This document shows, in pieces, positions 7,863-17,290 of a stretch of 64,000 nt of DNA. The translations under genes and the position numbers were made by a program. Source of the stretch: an uncultured Alphaproteobacteria bacterium (lineage in GTDB: Bacteria; Pseudomonadota; Alphaproteobacteria; HIMB59); NCBI GenBank assembly GCA_902574995.1, contig CACGPP010000001.1, positions 1 to 64,000 of the forward strand. Reading direction: 5' to 3'. Numbering within the stretch: position 1 is the first letter of the stretch; the number at the start of each line of letters is the position of its first letter. A model generated the notes under the pieces. The model was not told the origin of the DNA, made no database searches, and saw only the letters and a list, made by a program, of their open reading frames with translations.

Positions 7863-9110
7863 CTAATTTTTTAAACGATTTAATTTTATCACTTCACCTA
7901 TAAAATATAATGATCCCCCAAAATAAATTGAGGTCTGATTTGATGAGAGTTTATTAATAATTTCAAATGAGTCTGATAAGGAATTTGCAAAATAAAGCTT
8001 CAGGTATTTGGGTAATAGATCTTCAGTAATGGAGTTCTCCTCGTTCATTTTAACAACAATTATTTTATTAAAATGATTTGATAAGTTAGAAAGCATTTGA
8101 GTGTATTTTTTATTATTTAAAAAAGAGCATATAAGTATTTTTCTATTTTTTGGTAACGATTTAATTAATGCTTTCATTCCATCAATATTGTGAAACCCAT
8201 CTAAATAAATATTTTTATATTTCTTTATTTTTTTCTTTAGTAGTCCACTCTTAATTTGTTGTAATCTTCCAGGCCACTCGCAATTCATCAACGCTTTTTC
8301 TGTTTTTTCTATTACAAAATTTTCTTTTAATATATTCCTCGCTAAATGTATTGCTAATCCAGCATTAATTAATTGATGTGATCCTTGTAAACTTAATTTT
8401 GATAAATTTACTTTTATATCATTCGATAAATAAAAATTAGATTTTATTTTCCAATGCGTATTAAATAAATTTGCAGATAATTTTCTTTTTTTTAATTGTG
8501 ATTTAATAAATTTCATAACATTTGTTTTCTGTCTATTAATAAAAATCGTACTTTTTGAATTTAATATTCCTAATTTTTCAAAAGCAATTTGATGCAACGA
8601 ATTTCCTAAATATTCTTGATGATCTAGAGAAATTGGAGTGATAGCTGCATACTTTGATTTTTTTAAAATATTCGTAGCATCAAATCTCCCCCCAAGTCCA
8701 GTTTCTAGAATTAAGTAGTCAGCTCTACTCTCCTGAAATGCTTTGAAAGCTGCCACAGTAGTAATTTCAAAAAATGTTATTAAATTTCCTTGATTTTTAT
8801 CTTCGCAAAACTTCAAATATTTTAATAATTTTTGATTTGAAATTTCTCTAGATCTTAATTGAATCCTTTCATTAAATTTTACTAGGTGAGGTGTGGAGTA
8901 TACGTGTGTTGAATAATTATGATAATTGAGAATTGATTTTAAAATAGCTGCTGTTGATCCTTTACCATTAGTACCTGCTATATGAATGACTTTTGGAAGT
9001 AAATTTTCATTAAAATTTATTTTTTTTAAAAGTTTTCTAATTCTCCCTAAAGATAAATCTGAAAATTTTGGATGTAGATTTAATAATCTTTGAAAAATTG
9101 GATCTTTCAA
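7863..9110 (-). CDS. folC: Bifunctional folylpolyglutamate/dihydrofolate synthase FolC
   Basis: A 415-residue Mur-ligase-type enzyme that adds glutamate to dihydropteroate and to folates. The ATP P-loop HIAGTNGKGSTAAIL lies at about 43-57, followed by YSTPHLVKFNERIQ, the LETGLGGRFDATN motif and the SLDHQEYLG motif, all standard for FolC. The C domain carries DGFHNIDGMKAL (usually DGAHN). Length is normal. It is the last gene of the long minus-strand run, 4 bp after accD, in the conserved alphaproteobacterial order trpF-trpB-trpA-accD-folC. Active folate polyglutamylation matters here because the window also holds several folate-dependent demethylation genes. Confidence 0.93.
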   Translation of the reverse strand: MKDPIFQRLLNLHPKFSDLSLGRIRKLLKKINFNENLLPKVIHIAGTNGKGSTAAILKSILNYHNYSTHVYSTPHLVKFNERIQLRSREISNQKLLKYLKFCEDKNQGNLITFFEITTVAAFKAFQESRADYLILETGLGGRFDATNILKKSKYAAITPISLDHQEYLGNSLHQIAFEKLGILNSKSTIFINRQKTNVMKFIKSQLKKRKLSANLFNTHWKIKSNFYLSNDIKVNLSKLSLQGSHQLINAGLAIHLARNILKENFVIEKTEKALMNCEWPGRLQQIKSGLLKKKIKKYKNIYLDGFHNIDGMKALIKSLPKNRKILICSFLNNKKYTQMLSNLSNHFNKIIVVKMNEENSITEDLLPKYLKLYFANSLSDSFEIINKLSSNQTSIYFGGSLYFIGEVIKLNRLKN

Positions 9111-9114
9111 GAAT

Positions 9115-9960
9115 TTATTTTTTTACGAATGATAAAACTTTTGAAAGTGTTTGACTTAATTCTTTTCGATGGACAACCATGTCAACCATTCCGTGTTCAA
9201 GAAGATATTCTGCAGTCTGAAAATCCTCAGGTAATTGTTCCTTAATTGTCTCTTGTATAACCCTTTTTCCCGCGAATCCTATCATGCTTCCTTTTTCAGC
9301 AATAATAATATCTCCTAACATAGCAAACGAGGCACTTACACCTCCTGTGGTTGGATGAGTGAGTACACTAATGTAAGGAATTTTATTTTGGTCTAACATA
9401 TTCACAGCTGCAACTGTTTTAGGTAGTTGCATTAAACTCACAATACCTTCTTGCATTCTTGCACCTCCCGAGGAAGCAACAGATATGAATGGGCAATTCA
9501 AATCGACCGCGTTTTGACAACCAATTTTAAAGCTGTGACCCACCATTTGACCCATACTTCCGCCCATAAATGAAAAGTCTAAAACAAAAACTATGACCTT
9601 TGTGCCTCCAATTTGACCTTTAGCTAAAATAGCTGCATCTTTTTGACCAGTTTTTTTTTGTGCAGTTTTCATCCTATCAGAGTATTTTTTAAGATCTTTA
9701 AATTTTAAAGGATCACTATTTTCAAAGGGCACCTCTATTAATTCATAAATTTCGTTATCAAATAAATTTTTTAATCTACTATTTACATCCATGTTCATAT
9801 GGAAATCACAATATGAACAAACATTAAGATTTTCTTTTAAATCACTTACATACAGAGTTCTTTCCCCACATCCACACTTAGTCCACAAATCAGATGGAGG
9901 ATCTTTTCGATTAACAAGGGAGCTTAATTTAGGTTTTACATAATCTGTGAGCCAGTTCAT
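9115..9960 (-). CDS. accD: Acetyl-CoA carboxylase carboxyltransferase subunit beta AccD
   Basis: 281 residues, beta subunit of the acetyl-CoA carboxylase carboxyltransferase, first step of fatty-acid synthesis. The crotonase-like core is clear: SFMGGSMGQMVG, SVASSGGARMQEG and LTHPTTGGVSASFAMLGD. The N-terminal zinc ribbon is altered: the first pair is KCGCG (CxC) rather than the usual CxxC, while the second pair VCSYC is intact, so metal binding may be changed. It sits 2 bp after trpA and 4 bp before folC. accA is not in the window. Confidence 0.93.
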   Translation of the reverse strand: MNWLTDYVKPKLSSLVNRKDPPSDLWTKCGCGERTLYVSDLKENLNVCSYCDFHMNMDVNSRLKNLFDNEIYELIEVPFENSDPLKFKDLKKYSDRMKTAQKKTGQKDAAILAKGQIGGTKVIVFVLDFSFMGGSMGQMVGHSFKIGCQNAVDLNCPFISVASSGGARMQEGIVSLMQLPKTVAAVNMLDQNKIPYISVLTHPTTGGVSASFAMLGDIIIAEKGSMIGFAGKRVIQETIKEQLPEDFQTAEYLLEHGMVDMVVHRKELSQTLSKVLSFVKK

Positions 9961-9962
9961 TT

Positions 9963-10739
9963 TTAGATCTTAACCTCTTGAATAAATTTTTTAAGGCTTT
10001 TGAGATACTTATTAAAATCCATTTTTAAATCAAAATATTTTTGAATAAGAGCTGAGCCAATTATAACACCATCAGCATTAGTTTGTTTTGATATTGCAAC
10101 GACATCTTGTTTAGATTTAACACCAAAACCTACAAGCACAGGTGTTGAGGAAATTTTTTTTAAAGATTTAACATTATTATTTATTTCTCTGTGATCTAAT
10201 TTATTTGAACCAGTAATACCTGTGGAAGATATATAGTAAATAAATCCTTTTGAATTTTTCAAAATTTTCTTTGCTCTTTTTCGATCAGTCATAGGAGAAA
10301 TTAGTTTAATTAAATGAATATTATTTTCAGTTAATAAATTTTTAATCTCTGTTTCTTCTTCAAATGGCAAATCTACTATAATTAATCCGTCGACAATATT
10401 TTTAATGTTTTTAATAAATTTATTTAAACCAAATTTGCGAATAGTATTTAAATAACACATGATCACAAATGATGTGCTTTGTTTATTTTTAGAGAGTTTA
10501 TTAATTAATTCTAATGATTTTTTAGTAGTGATATCTGATTTTAGAGCTAACTCGTTAGCCCTTTGGATAATTGGCCCATCAGCCATAGGGTCAGAAAATG
10601 GCAGACCAAACTCAATAATATCAGGTCGATGTGATAAAATCTCATCAAATATTTTCTTACTTTGAATAATGTTTGGAAAACCACATGTCATAAAAAGGGA
10701 GAGAATTTTTTTTTTAGGTAAAAAATCCAAATTATTCAT
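9963..10739 (-). CDS. trpA: Tryptophan synthase alpha subunit TrpA
   Basis: About 258 residues. It cleaves indole-3-glycerol phosphate to indole and glyceraldehyde-3-phosphate. Catalytic Glu and Asp are visible in [14 protein letters not shown], and the phosphate loop in [11 protein letters not shown] and [11 protein letters not shown] prefer ATG 10739, which has GGGAG about 9 nt upstream; ATGs at 10745 and 10760 are also in frame and extend further into trpB. The start overlaps the trpB 3' end by a few bases, typical of translational coupling in the trpBA pair. Confidence 0.95.
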   Translation of the reverse strand: MNNLDFLPKKKILSLFMTCGFPNIIQSKKIFDEILSHRPDIIEFGLPFSDPMADGPIIQRANELALKSDITTKKSLELINKLSKNKQSTSFVIMCYLNTIRKFGLNKFIKNIKNIVDGLIIVDLPFEEETEIKNLLTENNIHLIKLISPMTDRKRAKKILKNSKGFIYYISSTGITGSNKLDHREINNNVKSLKKISSTPVLVGFGVKSKQDVVAISKQTNADGVIIGSALIQKYFDLKMDFNKYLKSLKKFIQEVKI

Positions 10740-11943
10740 TTGCATCAACTCCCAAAGCATTTGCAGCGGTAAATAAGTCCTTATCTCCTCTACCGCACAT
10801 GTTTAATATTAAAATTTTATTTTTATCTTTATTTTTAAATGATTTAATTAAATAAGCTAATGCGTGTGATGGTTCTAGTGCCGGTATAATTCCTTCTAAC
10901 TTAGAGCAGAGTTGAAAAGCATTCAATGCCTCTTTGTCGGTAATACTAAAATACTTTACTCTTTTAGTTTCCTTTAAATATGAATGTTCAGGTCCAACTC
11001 CTGGATAGTCTAGCCCTGCTGAAATAGAGTGTGCCTCATTAATTTGCCCATCTTTATTTTGAAGGACATAACTATAACTACCATGAAGTACTCCAGGAGA
11101 ACTATTTGCACTAGTCATAGTTGCAGCTGTTTTTTTTGTATTTGCCCCTTCGCCAGCAGCCTCTACACCTATTAATTTTACTTTTTTATCGTTTAAAAAA
11201 GGATAAAAGAGACCCATTGAATTACTGCCTCCACCTATACACGCACAAACAATGTCAGGGAGTCTTTTTTCAACTTTTAAAATTTGCTCTCTTGCCTCTT
11301 TGCCAATCACAGATTGGAAATCCCTTACCATTTTTGGATAAGGATGTGGACCAGCTGTGCTCCCAATTACGTATGCAGAATCACGGCATCTTTTTATCCA
11401 CTCTCTCAAAGCCTCATTCATCGCATCTTTAAGCGATTTACTTCCTGACTCAACAGGAATAATAGTTGCACCAAGAAGTTTCATTCTAAATACGTTTGGT
11501 TTTTGCCTTTCAATGTCTTTAGAACCCATAAAAATAAAACAAGGCATCGAAAAATACGCTGAAACTGCAGATACAGCTACCCCGTGCTGACCGGCTCCAG
11601 TTTCAGCTATAATTCTTGTTTTGCCCATTTTTTTGGCCAGTAATATTTGTCCTAAGCAATTATTTATTTTATGTGCACCAGTATGATTAAGTTCATCTCT
11701 CTTAAAGTAAATCTTTGGTCCATTTATATATTTAGTAAGATTTTTTGCATGGTATAGAGGCGATGGTCTTCCGACATAGTTTTTAAAAAGATCATTCAAT
11801 TCTCTTTTGAACTTTTTATCTTTTTGAATTTTTTTGTAAGACTCATCTAATTCTAATAAAATAGGCATTAAGGTTTCAGCAACATACATTCCACCAAACT
11901 CACCAAATCTTCCAAGTTTGTTAGGTTGTTTATATGTTTTCAT
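10732..11943 (-). CDS. trpB: Tryptophan synthase beta subunit TrpB
   Basis: 403 residues, PLP enzyme joining indole and serine. The PLP lysine is in HTGAHKINN (about residues 85-93), the phosphate-binding loop in GGGSNSMG, and [11 protein letters not shown] is the standard N terminus. The [11 protein letters not shown] segment and the C-terminal [10 protein letters not shown] motif are also intact. This is the TrpB1 type paired with TrpA. ATG start 11943 shares its last base with the trpF stop region. Only the end of the pathway (trpF, B, A) is present in the window. Confidence 0.96.
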   Translation of the reverse strand: MKTYKQPNKLGRFGEFGGMYVAETLMPILLELDESYKKIQKDKKFKRELNDLFKNYVGRPSPLYHAKNLTKYINGPKIYFKRDELNHTGAHKINNCLGQILLAKKMGKTRIIAETGAGQHGVAVSAVSAYFSMPCFIFMGSKDIERQKPNVFRMKLLGATIIPVESGSKSLKDAMNEALREWIKRCRDSAYVIGSTAGPHPYPKMVRDFQSVIGKEAREQILKVEKRLPDIVCACIGGGSNSMGLFYPFLNDKKVKLIGVEAAGEGANTKKTAATMTSANSSPGVLHGSYSYVLQNKDGQINEAHSISAGLDYPGVGPEHSYLKETKRVKYFSITDKEALNAFQLCSKLEGIIPALEPSHALAYLIKSFKNKDKNKILILNMCGRGDKDLFTAANALGVDANE

Positions 11944-12569
11944 TAATTATAAATTGATGAAATAATACCATCTATTAAAGTAAGGCTTTTTTCACCCGGT
12001 TGTTCCTCTACACCAGAATTTATATCAACAAAATCTGCACCTGTTAAGCTAATTGCCTTTTTAATATTATTGATATTTAGACCTCCTGATAGGATATAAG
12101 GAAGCTTTTTAGTATTTTTAAAATCACTCCATTCCCAAGTTTTATTATTACCCCCAGGCATTTGGTTTATGTTTGGTTTAGCTTCAATTAAGAATTGATC
12201 AATGTTGACTAAATTTGTCATCTCAAATTCTTCAGGGGAAATAGATTTATATATTTTTTTTTTAAAATTATTTTTAACTTGATTAATGAAATCTTGATTT
12301 TCATCTCCGTGAAGCTGTATTATATCAAAATCAAAAACTGTTAGTTTATTTTTTATTTCATCAATAGTAGGGTTGACAAAAACACCCACAAACCTGCTTT
12401 TATAAGACTGAAAATATTGATTTAAAATCGCAAGAGTATCTGTATCGATAAACCTTGGACTTTTTTCATAAAAAATAAGACCCTGATAGTTAATGTTCAA
12501 ATCAAGGCAATGATTAATAATGGCTGGATTATTTTGTCCACAAATCTTTATCTTTATATTGTTCAGCAT
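11943..12569 (-). CDS. trpF: Phosphoribosylanthranilate isomerase TrpF
   Basis: 208 residues, TIM barrel performing the Amadori rearrangement of N-(5-phosphoribosyl)anthranilate. Motifs: KIKICGQNN with the catalytic Cys at the N terminus, [25 protein letters not shown] and VDINSGVEE with the catalytic Asp. The start ATG at 12569 lies about 41 bp inside the 3' end of pyrF, a long overlap that no other start codon avoids without losing KICG. Its neighbour order (pyrF-trpF-trpB-trpA) is the conserved alphaproteobacterial one. Confidence 0.93.
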   Translation of the reverse strand: MLNNIKIKICGQNNPAIINHCLDLNINYQGLIFYEKSPRFIDTDTLAILNQYFQSYKSRFVGVFVNPTIDEIKNKLTVFDFDIIQLHGDENQDFINQVKNNFKKKIYKSISPEEFEMTNLVNIDQFLIEAKPNINQMPGGNNKTWEWSDFKNTKKLPYILSGGLNINNIKKAISLTGADFVDINSGVEEQPGEKSLTLIDGIISSIYN

Positions 12570-13236
12570 ATTTTTCTAACAAACTAACTGGTTCTTTGCT
12601 TTCAATTAACTCTCTTCCTATGACAACAAAGCTTGCACCACTTTGTAAAGCATTATGAGCAAAAGTAACTCTTTTTTGATCATCTTTTCTAGAAAATAAT
12701 TTAACACCAGGTGTTATTTTTATTAATTTATTGTATTTTTTTAAAGCAATAAGTTCTTCACCTGAACAAATAAGCCCATGAATTTTATATTTATTCGCAG
12801 TTTCAGCAAATTTTCTCACAAGTTTTTTTGTATTTTTTTCGTTATATATTTTTTTACTATCCTTTGCATCTAAGCTAGTTAATAAAGTTACTCCTAAAAC
12901 TTTTGTTTTAAGCTTATTTTTTTTTACACAATCAACTGCAGCTTTTATCATCTCGTTACCTCCTGATATATGTAATGTAAGAAAATCAGGGTTTATTTTT
13001 GATAAGGAGTCAATCGCACTTATAACAGTATTAGGAATATCATGTAATTTTAAATCAAGAAATAATTTACTTTTTTTCTTTTTAATTTCTGAAATTAGTT
13101 CATTTGATCTTTTACTATAAAAAGACCTGTAACCTACTTTAAAACCATATACATGACGATATAGTTTATTGACAATATTAATATTGTTAGAATTTGATTT
13201 GAGATCCAAAGCTATAAAGGATTTAAATTTTTTCAT
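12529..13236 (-). CDS. pyrF: Orotidine 5'-phosphate decarboxylase PyrF
   Basis: 235 residues. It makes UMP from OMP. The catalytic Lys-Asp-Lys array is visible as FLDLKLHDIPNTV, the N-terminal IALDLKSN strand and the C-terminal GASFVVIGRELIES phosphate-binding region are normal. Overlaps ihfB by about 14 bp upstream and trpF by 41 bp downstream, so the whole block is likely one transcript. Confidence 0.93.
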   Translation of the reverse strand: MKKFKSFIALDLKSNSNNINIVNKLYRHVYGFKVGYRSFYSKRSNELISEIKKKKSKLFLDLKLHDIPNTVISAIDSLSKINPDFLTLHISGGNEMIKAAVDCVKKNKLKTKVLGVTLLTSLDAKDSKKIYNEKNTKKLVRKFAETANKYKIHGLICSGEELIALKKYNKLIKITPGVKLFSRKDDQKRVTFAHNALQSGASFVVIGRELIESKEPVSLLEKYAEQYKDKDLWTK

Positions 13237-13528
13237 TTAATTTCTTATTAATTTTTTTACTTGCTTTGAATGTAACCTTCCACTTAGAGGGTATATATAT
13301 TTTTTTCTGGTTTCTAGGATTAGAACCGTATCTTGATTTCATAAATTTGGATTTAAAGACACCAAAGTTTCTTAACTCAATAGTAATATGATCTGAAATA
13401 TTTTTTTCTAAAATTTCAAAAAACCTACTAAATATCTTTTCATTAATTATTTGGGTTAAATCCTTTTCTGACTCCAAGTAAATCTTTAAAATATCAGACT
13501 TATTCTTCTTTGTGTTCCTTGTCCTCAT
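13223..13528 (-). CDS. ihfB: Integration host factor beta subunit-like DNA-bending protein
   Basis: 101 residues of the HU/IHF family. The beta-arm region is clear: IELRNFGVF, then SRYGSNPRNQKKIYIP with the conserved Asn-Pro that intercalates into DNA, then VTFKASKKI. Position directly downstream of rpsA matches ihfB (himD) in many Proteobacteria. ATG 13528 puts about 10 extra residues ahead of the usual start and overlaps the rpsA end by 29 bp; a shorter non-ATG start is possible. Confidence 0.85.
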   Translation of the reverse strand: MRTRNTKKNKSDILKIYLESEKDLTQIINEKIFSRFFEILEKNISDHITIELRNFGVFKSKFMKSRYGSNPRNQKKIYIPSKWKVTFKASKKINKKLNEKI

Positions 13529-15197
13529 CTAAAGCCTTACCTAGAATATCTCCCAAAACAGAACCAGATGATTTAGATCCATATTTTTCTAATAGACTTT
13601 TCTCCTCATCTATTTCTAATTGTCTTATTGAAAGTGAAAACTTTCTGTTAGTAAGGTCAATAGAGCTAATTTTAGCGTCAATTTTTTGACCTTCGTTATA
13701 TCTAGATATATTTTGTTCTTCTTTATTTTTTGAAAGCTCTTTTCTTCTTATGGTAGTTTCAATAAAGTTAGCTACTTCAACATCGATACCATTATTATTA
13801 ATTTTAGTGATTGTAGCAGAAACAATATCACCTTTTGATTTATCTTTGAAAAATTCATTAAAAGGGTCAATGGTTAATTGTTTAATACCAAAACTAATTT
13901 TTTCTTTCTCGGGGTCAATTTCTAAGATTTTTACCTTAATATTTTGGCCTTTTTGATACTTTTTTAGACTTCTATCACCGTTAGAGTCGGTCCATGACAA
14001 ATCGTTTTTATGTATTAATCCATCTATATTTTCATTTAGTTTAGCAAATATTCCAAATTCTGTGATATTTTTAATCTCAGTATCAATGGTTTGATTTTTT
14101 TTGTATTCATTTAGAATATTTTCCCAAGGATTTGGCTCAGTTTGTTTTATTCCAAGACTAATTCTTTTTTTCTCTTTGTCTATTTCTAAAATTTTAACTC
14201 TAATGTTAAAGCCAACATCTAAGATTTTATTTGGATGAATGTTTTTTTTGGTCCAACTAATATCGTTTGAGTGAACTAAACCCTCTAGATCTTTTTCAGT
14301 GAGTTGAACAAAAGCGCCATAATCAGTTATATGTGTAATTTTTCCATCATAGATTTCATCAACTTTAATTTTTTCCTCTATCTTCTCCCAAGGATCATCT
14401 TTTAATTGTTTGTAACCTAAACTAATTTTATCAGAATCATCTGAAACCCTAAGAATTTTAAATTCATAATTTTTTCCCACCTCTAGCACATCTGAGGGGT
14501 GTCCAATCCTACTCCAAGATATATCACTCAAATGGACTAAGCCATCTATTCCACCAAGATCAACAAAAGCTCCATAGTCTGTGAAAGTTTTAACTTTACC
14601 CTTTACTACAGAATTGCTTTGTGACTTTTCTAATATTTTATTTTTTATTTCTTTTTGTTTTTCTTCCAGTATCGCTTTTCTTGATACAACAATGTTTCCC
14701 TTTGAATAATCCATTTTTAAAATTTCAAAAGTCTCTTCTGTTTTAATTAAATGACTCACGTCTCTAACAGGGCGAACATCAATTTGACTTAAAGGCAAGA
14801 ATGCATTCGTGCCCATAATTTTCACATAAAGTCCAGCTTTAGCTTTACCAACAATAAAGCCTTTAACTCTCTCTTTATTATCAAATAATTTTTGAAGCTT
14901 CTCCCACGATTTCATTTTTATTGCTTTTTCGTGAGAAACTTTCACATTACCTTCCCTGTCTTCTAATTTTTCTACAAATACTTCAATTACCTGTCCAGTT
15001 TTTAAATCATCTGAGGAACCTGTATTAAGAAATTCCTCTTTAGGTATTTGGCCTTCACTTTTATAACCAATATCAACTGTAATATGCTGCTCACTTATTT
15101 TAAGAATGGTACCAGAAATGATTTTATTTGCAGCGATTGTGCTTTTATTTTCGAATTGTTTGTCTAGCAATTTGCTATACTCGTCATTAGATATCAT
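13500..15197 (-). CDS. rpsA: 30S ribosomal protein S1
   Basis: 565 residues with six S1 (OB-fold) repeats, roughly at 25-90, 105-170, 192-260, 277-347, 364-434 and 450-517; repeats 3-5 carry the clearest DYGAFV/GLVH patterns (FTDYGAFVDLGGIDGLVH, ITDYGAFVQL, ITEFGIFAKL). It recruits mRNAs to the 30S subunit, important in a genome where few genes have a good Shine-Dalgarno. Its own AAAGG lies about 14 nt from ATG 15197, with an out-of-frame ATG in between that opens a five-codon mini-ORF. The usual upstream gene cmk is missing; aroA lies 68 bp away. Confidence 0.95.
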   Translation of the reverse strand: MISNDEYSKLLDKQFENKSTIAANKIISGTILKISEQHITVDIGYKSEGQIPKEEFLNTGSSDDLKTGQVIEVFVEKLEDREGNVKVSHEKAIKMKSWEKLQKLFDNKERVKGFIVGKAKAGLYVKIMGTNAFLPLSQIDVRPVRDVSHLIKTEETFEILKMDYSKGNIVVSRKAILEEKQKEIKNKILEKSQSNSVVKGKVKTFTDYGAFVDLGGIDGLVHLSDISWSRIGHPSDVLEVGKNYEFKILRVSDDSDKISLGYKQLKDDPWEKIEEKIKVDEIYDGKITHITDYGAFVQLTEKDLEGLVHSNDISWTKKNIHPNKILDVGFNIRVKILEIDKEKKRISLGIKQTEPNPWENILNEYKKNQTIDTEIKNITEFGIFAKLNENIDGLIHKNDLSWTDSNGDRSLKKYQKGQNIKVKILEIDPEKEKISFGIKQLTIDPFNEFFKDKSKGDIVSATITKINNNGIDVEVANFIETTIRRKELSKNKEEQNISRYNEGQKIDAKISSIDLTNRKFSLSIRQLEIDEEKSLLEKYGSKSSGSVLGDILGKALDEDKEHKEE

Positions 15198-15265
15198 AAG
15201 TCATTATTAACCTTTCAAATTAAGTACGGTTCTTTTAAAGTTTTATTAATGTTTTTCAAGAAAAA

Positions 15266-16564
15266 TTAATTAGTAAATTGTGATATATGTTTAAAAAACA
15301 TTGGATAGCTTGTTTTTACGCAGGATTTGTCTTTTATTATATTGTTTTTTTTACAAATCATATTTGCAATGAAAAATGACATTAATATTCTATGATCATT
15401 ATTATGTCTAATAATTGCAGCACCATTTTTTAAATTTCTATTACCATAAATATATAAGTCATATTTTTTGATTACTGACTTTACACCGATCATTTTTAAA
15501 TTTTGATGTATAAGTTTCAATCTATTACTCTCTTTAACTGTAAGTTCTTTGAGGCCTCTAAAAATTGATACACCATCTGCAAAAGAAGCAACTATTGAAA
15601 GAATTGGTATTTCATCTATTTGTAATGGGACATCCTTTGATTTTAAAGTAGTCGAACATAAGTTATTTTTTTGTTCAATTTTAATATCAGCAACTAATTC
15701 ATTATGAATTTTTTTTCTGTTAGTTATATTAATATTCCCACCCATATCCCTTAAAGTATTTATAAAACCAATTCTTGTTCTGTTTAAAAGTATATTCTTA
15801 ACAATCAACTTCGACCCAGGTTTTAAACAGGCTGCTGAAATAAAAAATGCAGCTGACGAAGGATCACCCGGCACGGTGTATTTAATAGATTTAAGATCTT
15901 TATTATTTCTCATCTCTATGAATCTGTATAAAGAATTCTCTCTTACTTTTATATTGTATCCCATTGAATAAAGCATATTTTCTGTATGATCTCTTGTAGT
16001 TTTAAATTCTTTAATTTTTACTTTTCCATTGGTATTTAAAGCAGAAAGCATTATCGCACTTTTAATTTGCGCAGATGGAATACTTATATTATATGATAAC
16101 GGAACTGCATTGCCGATACCTTTTAATTTAATTGGGGGGAATAGGTTCTTTTTTAATTCTATTTTTGCACCTATTTTAGTTAAGTGATCTGTGACTCTTT
16201 TCATTGGTCTTTTACTTAGAGACGCATCTCCAACAAGTGTTACCTTGATATTATTTGACGAAATTAAACCAGATATTAATCTGATGCCAGTTCCTGAATT
16301 CCCAAAATCTATTGCCTCTCGAGGTTCAAATAAACTTCCTGGTGGTACACCAAAAACAATGTATTTATCTTTCTTTTTTTTAATTTGAACACCTAACAGT
16401 TTCATTGCCTTTAATGTGTTAATTACATCTTCACCTTGTAATAGGTTAAAAATTTCAGATTTTCCAATTGCCTGTCCTGCTAAAATCAAAATTCTATGAC
16501 TTATAGATTTATCACCAGGAGGAAAATAAGTACCCCTTATCAAGCTTTTATTATTAAAAGGCAT
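15266..16564 (-). CDS. aroA: 3-phosphoshikimate 1-carboxyvinyltransferase AroA (EPSP synthase)
   Basis: 432 residues. It joins PEP to shikimate-3-phosphate in aromatic amino-acid synthesis. Substrate-binding motifs: PGDKSISHR (N terminus), LLQGEDVINTLKAM, FGNSGTGIRLISG, GDASLSKRPM, DPSSAAFF, and the late NDHRILMSF. The GEDVIN box and overall layout match the class II (CP4-like) branch, but the NSGTG position keeps Gly where CP4 has Ala. It follows lptB after 6 bp, so here it is joined to the LPS-export block. Confidence 0.94.
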   Translation of the reverse strand: MPFNNKSLIRGTYFPPGDKSISHRILILAGQAIGKSEIFNLLQGEDVINTLKAMKLLGVQIKKKKDKYIVFGVPPGSLFEPREAIDFGNSGTGIRLISGLISSNNIKVTLVGDASLSKRPMKRVTDHLTKIGAKIELKKNLFPPIKLKGIGNAVPLSYNISIPSAQIKSAIMLSALNTNGKVKIKEFKTTRDHTENMLYSMGYNIKVRENSLYRFIEMRNNKDLKSIKYTVPGDPSSAAFFISAACLKPGSKLIVKNILLNRTRIGFINTLRDMGGNINITNRKKIHNELVADIKIEQKNNLCSTTLKSKDVPLQIDEIPILSIVASFADGVSIFRGLKELTVKESNRLKLIHQNLKMIGVKSVIKKYDLYIYGNRNLKNGAAIIRHNNDHRILMSFFIANMICKKNNIIKDKSCVKTSYPMFFKHISQFTN

Positions 16565-16570
16565 ACAAAA

Positions 16571-17290
16571 TTAGTTATAACTTTTACCTAAGTATATTTT
16601 TTTTACAAAGTTATCAGATGTAATTTCTTTTGGACTTCCAGATTTGATAATTTCCCCATTATAAATAATATATCCATATTCAACAATACTTAGAGCTTCT
16701 TTAACATTATGGTCAGTTATTATTATTCCTATACTCATTTTTTTAAGCAACATAATAGTAGATTTGACTTCTTCTATTGCAATAGGGTCAATACCAGCAA
16801 AAGGTTCATCAAGTAAAAGAAATTTTGGACTACTTGCTAAAGCCCTAGCTATCTCTGTTCTTCTTCTTTCACCTCCAGATAATAATTTACCCTTAGTTTT
16901 TTGAAAATTACCTAAAGAGAATTGTTTGATGAGATTATTAGTTATTTCTTTTGATTTATTTTTATCATGGAATAATTCTGCTATTGAAAAGATATTATCG
17001 AAAACATTTAAGTCTCTAAAAATCGAAGCTTCTTGTGGGAGGTATGAGATACCAAGTTTTGTTCTCAAATTTAAACTTTTTCCATCTAAACAATTTTCAT
17101 CTAATAATATTTTACCTAGATCAGGAGTTAAAAAACCAGCAACGATATTAAAGAGTGTTGTCTTCCCACTTCCATTTGGCCCGAGCAAACCATTGATTCT
17201 ATTACTATTAAATTCCAAGCTTATTTTATTTAGGGCTCTTTTAGTTTTAAAGCTTTTAGTAATGTCAATTAGTTTAATTGTTTGAGTCAT
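16571..17290 (-). CDS. lptB: LPS export ABC transporter ATP-binding protein LptB
   Basis: 239 residues. ATPase powering LPS extraction from the inner membrane by LptFG. Walker A GPNGSGKTT (about 38-46), Q-loop YLPQEASIFRDL, signature LSGGERRRTEIARAL, Walker B FLLLDEPFAGIDP and switch His in ITDHNV are intact; the LPQEASIF and EPFAGIDP forms are typical for LptB. Overlaps lptA by 17 bp. In most alphaproteobacteria rpoN and hpf follow; here aroA follows instead. Confidence 0.95.
   Translation of the reverse strand: MTQTIKLIDITKSFKTKRALNKISLEFNSNRINGLLGPNGSGKTTLFNIVAGFLTPDLGKILLDENCLDGKSLNLRTKLGISYLPQEASIFRDLNVFDNIFSIAELFHDKNKSKEITNNLIKQFSLGNFQKTKGKLLSGGERRRTEIARALASSPKFLLLDEPFAGIDPIAIEEVKSTIMLLKKMSIGIIITDHNVKEALSIVEYGYIIYNGEIIKSGSPKEITSDNFVKKIYLGKSYN

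Noticed and set aside
16926..17285. Open frame antisense to lptB
   Set aside because: lptB is a full, motif-complete ATPase; the opposite frame has no family features.
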